Of a stretch of DNA of 64,000 nucleotides, positions 53,563-61,896 are shown one piece after another. The DNA is from Mycobacterium sp. GA-0227b (GTDB taxonomy: Bacteria; Actinomycetota; Actinomycetes; Mycobacteriales; Mycobacteriaceae): positions 62,001 through 126,000 of the forward strand of contig NZ_LQIK01000001.1 in the NCBI RefSeq assembly GCF_001499855.1, in the 5' to 3' direction. The notes beneath the pieces were generated by a model that was given only the letters and a program-made list of their open reading frames with translations, was not told the DNA's origin and searched no databases. The first letter of the stretch is position 1. Each line of letters starts with the position of its first letter. A program made the position numbers and the translations under genes.

Positions 53563-54954
53563 ATGACCACTCTCGACGACTTTCTAGGCGATGCCAGTTC
53601 TTTCATCTGGGGCCCCTGGCTGCTGATCCCGCTGCTCCTGCTGACCGGCCTGTATCTGACTGTGCTGTTGCGCGGGATCCAGGTGCGCCGGTTCCGGCTG
53701 GCGTTCTGGCTGGCGTTCGTCAAGCGTAAGGATCCGGGCGCCGAAGGCGATATCTCGCACTACCAAGCGTTGTCGACGGCCCTGGCTGCGACCGTGGGCG
53801 TCGGCAATATCGCCGGCGTCGCGACCGCGATTGCCCTTGGCGGTCCCGGGGCTGTGTTCTGGATGTGGTTCACCGGCATGGTCGGCATGGCGACCAAGTA
53901 CAGCGAAGCTTTTCTCGGCGTACGCTTCCGTCGCACCGACGCCGCCGGGGAGCAAGCCGGTGGTCCGATGCACTACCTACGTCGCGGCATCAAAGGGCCA
54001 GTGGGCGTGTTTCTCGGCGGATTCTTCGCGGTCGCAGGAGCGCTGGCCGCGTTCGGCATCGGCAACATGACGCAGGCCAACACCGTCGCGGCCAACGTCA
54101 ACGAAGAGTGGGGTGTGTCGGCACCGATCACAGGCGCGGTGATCGTGGTGCTGGCCGCCGCGGTGATCTTGGGCGGCATCAAGAGCATCGGGCGGGTCAC
54201 CAGTCTGTTCGTCCCGGTGATGATCGTCATCTACATCGTCGGCGCGGCAGCCGTCCTCGCCTTCAACATCGGCGAAGTGCCGCGAGCCTTGGGCGTCATC
54301 TTCACCGACGCCTTCACCGGCACCTCGGCCACTGGAGGTTTCGCGGGGGCGGCCGTCGCAGCGGCGATTCGCTACGGCGTCGCGCGTGGCATCTTCTCCA
54401 ATGAGTCGGGGCTGGGAACCGGCGGCATCGCTGCGGCCGCGGCGAAGACGACCCACCCAGTCCGGCAGGCGCTCGTGTCGATGACTCAGACGTTCATCGA
54501 CACGCTCGTGGTGGTGAGCTTCACCGCGCTGACGATCGTCGTCACCGGCGTATGGAAGGAGGCCGGCCCCGAGGAGGCCGCCAGTTTCACCGCACGCGCA
54601 TTCGCTGAGGGTCTCCCCGGGAGCTGGGGCAGCGTCATTGTCACGCTCAGCGTGATCTTCTTTGCGTTCTCGACGCTGCTCGGATGGTCCTACTACGGCG
54701 AGCGGTGCGTGGAGTACCTGTTCGGACGGAAGGCGGTCTTTCCGTACCGGATCCTTTTCATCATCGTGATCTACCTCGGTGCCACCACGGCTCTCAAGAC
54801 GGTATGGACCTTCTCCGACGTCATGAACGGTCTGATGGCGCTGCCCAACCTCATCGGTCTGATCATCCTGTCCCCCCTGGTCTACCGGGAGACCCGCGCC
54901 TACTTCCGCGGCGAGGAGCACGCGGACGACATGCGGGCGCGGAGCGATGTCTGA
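53563..54954 (+). CDS. Sodium:alanine symporter family (AGCS) protein
   Basis: A membrane protein of 463 residues with about ten hydrophobic segments. The family blocks ALAATVGVGNIAGVATAIALGGPGAVFWMW, GVARGIFSNESGLGTGG and the end LMALPNLIGLIILS are seen in order. It imports alanine or glycine with sodium or protons. The ATG at 53563 is preferred; in-frame ATGs at 53539 and 53506 would add non-conserved residues. The IS607-like element starts just downstream. Confidence 0.85.
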   Translation: MTTLDDFLGDASSFIWGPWLLIPLLLLTGLYLTVLLRGIQVRRFRLAFWLAFVKRKDPGAEGDISHYQALSTALAATVGVGNIAGVATAIALGGPGAVFWMWFTGMVGMATKYSEAFLGVRFRRTDAAGEQAGGPMHYLRRGIKGPVGVFLGGFFAVAGALAAFGIGNMTQANTVAANVNEEWGVSAPITGAVIVVLAAAVILGGIKSIGRVTSLFVPVMIVIYIVGAAAVLAFNIGEVPRALGVIFTDAFTGTSATGGFAGAAVAAAIRYGVARGIFSNESGLGTGGIAAAAAKTTHPVRQALVSMTQTFIDTLVVVSFTALTIVVTGVWKEAGPEEAASFTARAFAEGLPGSWGSVIVTLSVIFFAFSTLLGWSYYGERCVEYLFGRKAVFPYRILFIIVIYLGATTALKTVWTFSDVMNGLMALPNLIGLIILSPLVYRETRAYFRGEEHADDMRARSDV

Positions 54955-55046
54955 GGCGTACCGGCCAGCTCCGGCGACGGATAGTAAGGAATAATTGGTG
55001 TTGGGGTGCGGACCGTTGCGGCTGAGTGAGTATTTGTGAGTCTCAT

Positions 55047-56717
55047 TCAGGCGCTCTCCTTGCGGAGTTCCGTTGTCGCGGGGGCGACTCCGGTTTTGGC
55101 CTCACTGTTCGCGGCCTTCCCGTGCGGGCGGGTCTTACGCAAACTCCCCAGGCAATCGGTGGTGCCGATGGTCTGAGCCGCCGTCTCCGGCACCCCTGCC
55201 GGAACCGCTGACGAACGGGGCCGTGGCCCTGACTGGGCCACAACTGGCATATCCGGCCAGTCGCGGAGATTTTTGGCAGCGTTGCGATCACGGTCGACGA
55301 CTTCACCGGTCTGCGGGCAGACGAGGTGCTTGTCAATGCGGCCTTTACCTTGCAGGCGGCATGGACTGCCGTCCGGGAGGTAGCAGCCGTGGTGGATCTG
55401 GCTGGAGGCATACCAGCGATCCGCCACGATCAGGGTGCTGCCACACCGGGTGGTTTTATACGCCATCATCGGCGCGACCATTCCCATCGCAGCATCGGAG
55501 ACGGCGCGCCGGTAGGCGCGTCTGCCCATGCTGCGTTTCATCGCGGCCACGTCGAGATCTTCGATCACGACCTGTCCGTAGGTGCCCGCCAACTCGGTGG
55601 TGAGTTGGTGAGCTCCTTCCCGCCGCAGATGCACACACCGGCGGTCCAACCGGGACAGCTTGCCTTTCGCTGCCCGATGACCGTGTGATCCGGGGATACG
55701 GCGGGAAAGTTGGCGACCAGCCCGGCGCCTAGCAGCCAAGGTGGCTTTCAGCGGGGCCGGATTCTGGTATTCGACAAGCGTTTCGGTGCCGGTGATGATG
55801 TCGCGGGTCGCCACCGTGGCCAGTGTGCGCACGCCGAGATCCACGCCGGCCCGCACGGTGGGTCGGGTCGGTGTTCGCGCTGTGTCGGGGGTGCGTAGCG
55901 CGTAGCCGACCGAGACGAACAGTCGCCCCCAGCGCTGCGACAGCGTCATATTCAAGATCCGCGCGCGACCTGAAGCGAGATGGCGTTGCACACGGCGGGT
56001 GTTCTCCATCGACCGCAATCCGCCGATCACCGGCACCGTGATCGTGCGGCGATCATCCTCCAGTCGCATAGCGCCGGTGGTAAACCGCACCCGACCCGGA
56101 TCACGGCGCGCGGATTGGAACCGCGGAAAACCCACCCGCCGGCCGTTGCGGGTGCCGTTGCGACTCGCGCTCCAATTGCTCAGTGCCTGGGCCAGATCGG
56201 CCAAACCCGCGGAGTAGCACTCCTTGGAGTTTTCCGCCCACCACGGCGCCACGTCATCCTTGGCGCGGTTCCACGCCTTGCGCAGCGAGCCCAGATCCCA
56301 GCCCACCGACTCATGTGCCGGATCAACAGCCTTCGCGTCCAGGTCAGCTTTCACGAGGTCCAGACCCCAGTTGAACGCTTTACGGCGGGCACCGAAATGC
56401 GACCGCACCAACCCGGCACGGGCACCATCAGCGGGCCATTCGACCTCGAGCTTGGCCGCGGTGACCATCCAGCCCGTCGGCAGTTGCGTACCCGGCGACC
56501 CGGTCGCGGCATACCTGTCGGCGTCTCCGTCGTAAAGCTCGAAAAGCACCGACACTGACTCCACTGTCGCCCGATGCGCCTCGAAATCGGATCCCACAGC
56601 CACGAATCGCGACACTGTCGGTGTGCCATCGGGTTTCGCCTTGCCCGGCAACTGCACACCACCGGTTGCCTCGGCCACCTTCGCGGCCTGGGCGCGGGTA
56701 CGCATCACGACGATCAC
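55047..56717 (-). CDS. tnpB: TnpB, RNA-guided nuclease of the IS607/IS605 type
   Basis: A protein of 556 residues (GTG start; ATG at 56705 possible). All three RuvC acids are present: D293 in AGVDLGVRTLA, E386 in VVIEDLDV and the aspartate in VVDRDRNAAKNL near 477. The zinc-ribbon region has cysteines 445, 453 and 467 (HHGC, SPC, LVC) instead of two clean CxxC pairs. TnpB cuts DNA guided by a transposon RNA and is the ancestor of Cas12. The start lies just before the stop of the middle gene, so all genes of the element are coupled. The long N-terminus of about 100 residues is typical of actinobacterial forms. Confidence 0.87.
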   Translation of the reverse strand: MIVVMRTRAQAAKVAEATGGVQLPGKAKPDGTPTVSRFVAVGSDFEAHRATVESVSVLFELYDGDADRYAATGSPGTQLPTGWMVTAAKLEVEWPADGARAGLVRSHFGARRKAFNWGLDLVKADLDAKAVDPAHESVGWDLGSLRKAWNRAKDDVAPWWAENSKECYSAGLADLAQALSNWSASRNGTRNGRRVGFPRFQSARRDPGRVRFTTGAMRLEDDRRTITVPVIGGLRSMENTRRVQRHLASGRARILNMTLSQRWGRLFVSVGYALRTPDTARTPTRPTVRAGVDLGVRTLATVATRDIITGTETLVEYQNPAPLKATLAARRRAGRQLSRRIPGSHGHRAAKGKLSRLDRRCVHLRREGAHQLTTELAGTYGQVVIEDLDVAAMKRSMGRRAYRRAVSDAAMGMVAPMMAYKTTRCGSTLIVADRWYASSQIHHGCYLPDGSPCRLQGKGRIDKHLVCPQTGEVVDRDRNAAKNLRDWPDMPVVAQSGPRPRSSAVPAGVPETAAQTIGTTDCLGSLRKTRPHGKAANSEAKTGVAPATTELRKESA

Positions 56718-56720
56718 CCG

Positions 56721-57263
56721 TCAGCGCACCACCTTCAACGCCTGTGACAGCACGGGCGACGCAGTGCCATCCCCCAAGTCGATACTGTGAATTCCTGCAT
56801 CATGCAGCACGCCAGCGGCCCAGGCATCGGTATCACCGCGATCCTTGATCGCCCGCAAATACGCCTCCGCCAATTCCAGTTCCCGGGCCTCGCGTGCCGC
56901 GCGACGCTGCGCATCGGCCCGCTCACGCGCGGCGCGCACCTGGCGCTGCTCTTGGGCAGCGATCAGCCAGCCCGGTGGCGCCGCAAGCAGCTCGCAGACA
57001 TCACCCGGGGTGATGCCTCGGTCCTTGACGACACGGACCGCGACGCCCAGGCGTTTGGCGATGCTCTCACGCTCGCGCCGTCTTTGCCGGTTGGCCTGTT
57101 TATCGCTGCGCTTTTGTCGTGCAACGATCAGCCAGTCCGGCGGATCCTCCATGACCGCCTGCACACGCGCAGGCGACGCGGTAGCCCAACCCTGTTGCCG
57201 CAGCGTACTACTGGTGACGCCAAGAACTAGCGCCGCGCGTCTAAGCTCACCCATCTTCGCCAT
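56721..57263 (-). CDS. Extra middle gene of the IS607-like element, internal duplication
   Basis: I do not recognise this protein of 180 residues. It contains two similar units, one with SPARVQAVMEDPPDWLIVARQKR and one with TPGDVCELLAAPPGWLIAAQEQR; each begins with a helix-turn-helix-like pattern. Between them and after the second are very basic, probably coiled helices (RQRRRERESIAKRL). The start overlaps the end of the tnpA remnant (ATGA) and the stop abuts the tnpB start. IS607 elements normally carry only tnpA and tnpB. Nucleic-acid binding is inferred from charge and pattern. Confidence 0.65.
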   Translation of the reverse strand: MAKMGELRRAALVLGVTSSTLRQQGWATASPARVQAVMEDPPDWLIVARQKRSDKQANRQRRRERESIAKRLGVAVRVVKDRGITPGDVCELLAAPPGWLIAAQEQRQVRAARERADAQRRAAREARELELAEAYLRAIKDRGDTDAWAAGVLHDAGIHSIDLGDGTASPVLSQALKVVR

Positions 57264-57794
57264 CAGGCCACCCGCGCTGATTCTGTTTTCGTCGCAGTGA
57301 CCGCACGCATCGCCCGATTCCGCGCGCCCCGGCGACCGTACAAGCGAGCACACATCGACGTCAGCACCTCGATCATGTCGCGCACCAGATCATCGGTGGT
57401 CCCACCAGCATCCGCGACCACGATCCGCCGCCCCATGCGCACCGAGCGCAGCTTCGAGGTGCTCCACCCCGAAACGCGCCAGACGATCCCGATGCTCCAC
57501 AACCACCACCGTGGCAGAAGGGTCTGACAAGATCCGCCGTAACTTCGGTCGTTTCCCGTTCAACCCGGAACCGACCTCGCACACCACCTCACCGATCTCG
57601 TGCCCGTTTGAAGTGGCCCACCGCGTCAGACGGCCGACCTGCCGGTCAAGATCCGAGCGTTGATCATGCGACGACACCCGGGCATATAGCACCACCCGGC
57701 CCGACACGTTCTCCGGCGCCACCTCAACCCAGATCGTCCCCGACTCCAACCGCCGAGCAGGCACCGGCATCTTGCCCTCCCGAAACCACCACAT
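57263..57794 (-). pseudogene. tnpA: Serine recombinase TnpA, truncated and frameshifted
   Basis: The frame from 57794 encodes WWFREGKMPVPARRLESGT and the resolvase core VVLYARVSSHDQRSDLDRQ with the catalytic serine near residue 41. It shifts at the C tract 57431-57434 (one base too many). The following frame carries RRIVVADAGGTTDDLVRDMI and CARLYGRRGARNRAMRA, the normal C-terminal half. The first half of the N-terminal MerR-like helix-turn-helix is also absent, because a TAA lies directly before the ATG. The recombinase is therefore probably not functional, unless the shift is a sequencing error or is programmed. Confidence 0.75.
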
Positions 57795-57938
57795 TTAGTC
57801 ACATACTGGCGAACAGTTCCTACCCTCGATCTCGATCGGGATCGCGGTGTGGCCCCGCGCCTCCAGTTCGGCCGTCACCTCGCGCCAGTACACCTCGCCG
57901 GCCCCTCCGGCGCCGGGGAGCAGGACGAACGTCGCCAT
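57795..57938 (-). pseudogene. Alpha/beta hydrolase, first 38 codons, cut by the IS607-like element
   Basis: The frame starts MATFVLLPGAGGAGEVYW and continues REVTAELEARGHTAIPIEIE, the usual N-terminus of an alpha/beta hydrolase with the oxyanion glycines. After that it turns into element sequence and stops at TAA, directly followed by the ATG of the tnpA remnant. The rest of the gene is not found on the other side of the element, so a deletion accompanied or followed the insertion. Confidence 0.65.
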
Positions 57939-58039
57939 TTTCCGCTCCCTTCGCAAGCCTCTGAAAGTCTAGACACGGCCTTAGCGTGCTCTCATGGCGA
58001 ACTCGCTTGCGAGCAATGAACTCTGCACCTCGGTGCTGG

Positions 58040-59638
58040 TTACGCCTCGATGACGTCGAAGCCCTTGTAGCCCGCATCGGCCACCTCGGCGATGATCTGA
58101 CCGTATATCCCAAAGCCGCCGACGAACGGCATGAACACCCGCGGCTTACCGGGGATGTTGGCACCCAAGTACCATGAATTAGCTTGTGGCATCAGCGTTC
58201 CCGCCGCCCGCCGAGTGCACTCTTCGACCCACTCCGCGACCGCTTCTGGGCGTGCCTCCAGCGCGACCGCTCCTCGTGCGCTGAGGTAAGCGATGGCGTC
58301 CGCCACCCAGTCCACATGCAATTCCGAGTGCAGGACCATATTGGCGAGCACCGACGGACTGCCCGGGCCCGTCATGTTGAACAGGTTCGGAAACCCCGCA
58401 ACGCTGAGGCCGAGGTATGTCGCCGGTCCGTGCGCCCACGCCTCGTTCAGGCTCTGGCCGCCGCGACCGACGATGTTGAGCTTGGCGACCGACCCGGTCA
58501 TGGCGTCGAAACCGGTGGCCAACACGAGCGCGTCCAGTTCGTAATACGCATCGGCAGTGTGTACACCGGCGGCATCGATCCGCTGGATTGGCGTGGCTCG
58601 CAGATTCACCAGGTGGACGTGGTCGTGGTTGAACGTCTGGTAGTAGTTGTCGTCGGTGCAGATCCGCTTGGTTCCGATCGGGTGGTCGGTGGGAATCAGC
58701 AAATCGGCCGTCGCGGAGTCGTCGATCACCGCGCGCACCTTCTGCTCCCAGAACACCCGCGCCGTGTCATTGGCTTCGAGGGTGACCAGCTGATCGGCGA
58801 ACGTCTTGGAGAACAGCACACCACCCAACTGCCACCGCTTTTCATACGCCTCGCGAAGTTCCTCGTCCGACGCCTCGACGGCCAACTTCGGGTGCGGCTG
58901 GTGCGGCGAGCCGCCGCCACTGGCCATCGACAATCGTCGCCGCTCGGCGTAGTTCGCTTTGTGGCTCGCCCGCGTCGCGTCATCGAGGGGCACATTGCCC
59001 GCGGGCACACTGTAGTTCGCAGTGCGCTGGAAGACATGCAGCCGGGCGGCCTGCTTGGCGATGCACGGAATCGCCTGAATACCAGACGATCCGGTGCCTA
59101 TCACGCCGACGCGCTTACCAATGAAGTCGACGTTCTCGTGCGGCCAATACGCCGTGTGGTACACCGCGCCACCGAACGAGTCCAGTCCGTCGATCGCGGG
59201 TATGTTCGCGTTCGACAGCGGACCAACGGCCAGCACGCAGAATCTCGTGGTCACCACGTCGCCGCGGTCGGTGCGAACCTGCCAACACAGCGTGTCCTCG
59301 TCGAGGACCATATCGGTCACCCGGGTGCCGAATGTGATGTCGCGCCGCAAGTCGAAGCGGTCCGCGACATGGTTCAGGTACCGCAGGATCTCGGGCTGGG
59401 TCGCGTACTTCTCGCTCCAGTTCCACTCCTGCTGAAGATCTTCGTCGAACGAGTACGAGTAGTCGACGCTTTCGACGTCGCAGCGAGCGCCGGGGTAACG
59501 GTTCCAGTACCAGACACCGCCTACCCCTTCGGCGGCCTCGAACACGCGCACCGACAGCCCGTCGCCGCGCAGGCGATGCAGCGCATAGAGGCCGGCGAAG
59601 CCGGCGCCGACTACGACCACATCGACGGTCTGGTGCAT
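58040..59638 (-). CDS. Baeyer-Villiger monooxygenase (cyclohexanone monooxygenase-like)
   Basis: A protein of 532 residues with the FAD motif VVVGAGFAGLYAL, GVWYWNRYPGARCDVES, the fingerprint FGGAVYHTAYWPH (FxGxxxHxxxWP) and the NADPH motif VIGTGSSGIQAIP. This is a typical type I BVMO which converts ketones to esters or lactones with NADPH and oxygen. The start MHQTVDVVVV is preferred to a GTG at 59659. It is divergent from an SDR gene; with the hydrolase downstream of that gene, a ketone-degrading group is likely. Confidence 0.87.
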   Translation of the reverse strand: MHQTVDVVVVGAGFAGLYALHRLRGDGLSVRVFEAAEGVGGVWYWNRYPGARCDVESVDYSYSFDEDLQQEWNWSEKYATQPEILRYLNHVADRFDLRRDITFGTRVTDMVLDEDTLCWQVRTDRGDVVTTRFCVLAVGPLSNANIPAIDGLDSFGGAVYHTAYWPHENVDFIGKRVGVIGTGSSGIQAIPCIAKQAARLHVFQRTANYSVPAGNVPLDDATRASHKANYAERRRLSMASGGGSPHQPHPKLAVEASDEELREAYEKRWQLGGVLFSKTFADQLVTLEANDTARVFWEQKVRAVIDDSATADLLIPTDHPIGTKRICTDDNYYQTFNHDHVHLVNLRATPIQRIDAAGVHTADAYYELDALVLATGFDAMTGSVAKLNIVGRGGQSLNEAWAHGPATYLGLSVAGFPNLFNMTGPGSPSVLANMVLHSELHVDWVADAIAYLSARGAVALEARPEAVAEWVEECTRRAAGTLMPQANSWYLGANIPGKPRVFMPFVGGFGIYGQIIAEVADAGYKGFDVIEA

Positions 59639-59640
59639 GA

Positions 59641-60513
<873 letters not shown>

Positions 60514-60535
60514 ATTCAGGCCGATCGGAGGCGAA

Positions 60536-60814
60536 ATGAAACGTTTGGACGGTCATCGGGTCCTGGTGACTGGCGCGGCGTCCGGTATCGGACCGGCCAC
60601 TGTATTACGGCTGCTCGACGAGGGCGCAGCGGTGGTCGCCGCCGACGTATCAGCCGATGGCCTGGAGAAGACCAGTGCGCAAGCACAGGAGTTCGGCTCG
60701 GGCACGCAGCTTTTCGTCCTCGAATCGAACATCGGCGACGGGTCCTCGGTAGTCGACGGCGTCCGGTCGACGGTCGACACGGAGATCCGCATCGACGGTG
60801 GTACGCACGCATGA
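60536..60814 (+). pseudogene. SDR gene with in-frame internal deletion
   Basis: The 92-residue product has an intact N-terminus (VLVTGAASGIGPATVLRLL, VVAADVSADGL) and an SDR C-terminus (EIRIDGGTHA), but the middle with the NNAG block and the Ser-Tyr-Lys active site is missing. About 150 residues have been lost in frame. The glycine motif also reads GIGPA. The protein cannot act as a dehydrogenase; a good ribosome site (GGAGG) is still present. Confidence 0.7.
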
Positions 60815-60854
60815 CGACCCGAGGACGAGCACGGGCGCGAGCGAAAGTCGAGGC

Positions 60855-61724
60855 ATGACAGTAGAGCTCAGCCAGGAAACCACCGCCAAAGAAGTCATGA
60901 CCGACGGCGGTGTGCTGCGTTACCACGAATTCGGCGACGGCCCCCCGCTGGTCTTGTTGCACGGCTCAGGCCCTGGGGCCACGGGGTGGCGCGACTTCCG
61001 CGGCGTGCTGGGCGCGTTCGGCGAGTTCTACAGATGCCTGGTCCTCGAGTTTCCCGGCTTCGGTGTCAGTGACGACTTCGGCGGCCATCCGATGGTCACC
61101 GCGCATGACGCGCTCACCCGGTTCGTCGACGCGTTGCCACTTGACAGCGTGGACATTGTCGGCAACTCGACGGGTGGGTCTGTCGCGATTCAGTACGCGA
61201 TCGACCATCCAAAAAAGGTGCGACGGCTGGTGACCATCGGCGGTATCGGCCGCAGCGTGTTCTCACCCGGCCCGGCCGAGGGCATCAGGTTGCTGCATGA
61301 GTTCGCCGAGAACCCAACGAAAGACCGTCTGGTGCAATGGCTGCACTCGATGGTGTACGACCCAGCGCTGGTGACCGACGAGCTCATCGAGGAGCGATGG
61401 GCCCGCGCCACCAAACCGGCGACGCTGGCCAGCGCGCGTCGGATGTACAGCAAGGCCGCCTTCGAGCAGATGGTTCAGGCCATGGAAGCCGTCGACGGGC
61501 CACAGCCGTGGGCGGCGATGCACCGGGTCAAGGCGCCCATCCTGATCACCTGGGGGCGTGACGACCGGGTGAGCCCGCTGGACATGGCGCTGATCCCGAT
61601 GCGCACCATCCCCAACGCCGAATTGCACGTGTTCCCCAATTGCGGGCACTGGGCGATGATCGAGCAGCGCGACGCGTTCGTCAGCACCGTGCTGTCGTTT
61701 CTGCTTCACAAGGACGGCGGCTGA
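60855..61724 (+). CDS. Alpha/beta hydrolase, HsaD/BphD-like C-C bond hydrolase type
   Basis: A protein of 289 residues. LLHGSGPGATGWRDF is the signature of meta-cleavage product hydrolases. The nucleophile is serine 105 in VGNSTGGSVA, the acid is in WGRDDRVSP and the histidine in NCGHWAMIE. These enzymes split vinylogous 1,5-diketones from ring cleavage of aromatic or sterol rings. No extradiol dioxygenase is adjacent. It follows the SDR genes on the same strand and may work with the BVMO as an ester or lactone hydrolase instead. Confidence 0.83.
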   Translation: MTVELSQETTAKEVMTDGGVLRYHEFGDGPPLVLLHGSGPGATGWRDFRGVLGAFGEFYRCLVLEFPGFGVSDDFGGHPMVTAHDALTRFVDALPLDSVDIVGNSTGGSVAIQYAIDHPKKVRRLVTIGGIGRSVFSPGPAEGIRLLHEFAENPTKDRLVQWLHSMVYDPALVTDELIEERWARATKPATLASARRMYSKAAFEQMVQAMEAVDGPQPWAAMHRVKAPILITWGRDDRVSPLDMALIPMRTIPNAELHVFPNCGHWAMIEQRDAFVSTVLSFLLHKDGG

Positions 61725-61896
61725 CACGCATCGATTCCGGTCGACCAAGGCCGCCGGCGGCGATTCGCTCGGCGCCTTGTGCGTGCCCCGCGCGGGAGCT
61801 GACAACGCCGAGTCTCGGTGTGCGGGATTGCCGCTTACCCGCCCGTCAATCGTGAGTTCACCATGACGTGTCCGTACCACCGAGAGGAAGTGTTGA

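Larger units (their letters stand above)
54985..57824 (-). mobile_element. IS607-like element with three genes, TnpA decayed
   Basis: In reading order the minus strand has a serine recombinase (tnpA) remnant, an extra gene and tnpB, each overlapping or abutting the next. IS607 elements lack inverted repeats and target duplications, so the ends can only be placed roughly: the left limit between 54960 and 55046 (after tnpB), the right limit near 57824, where the host hydrolase frame stops matching. The guide RNA (omega/reRNA) of TnpB should lie across the 3' end of tnpB and the 60 to 80 bases after it. Confidence 0.8.
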
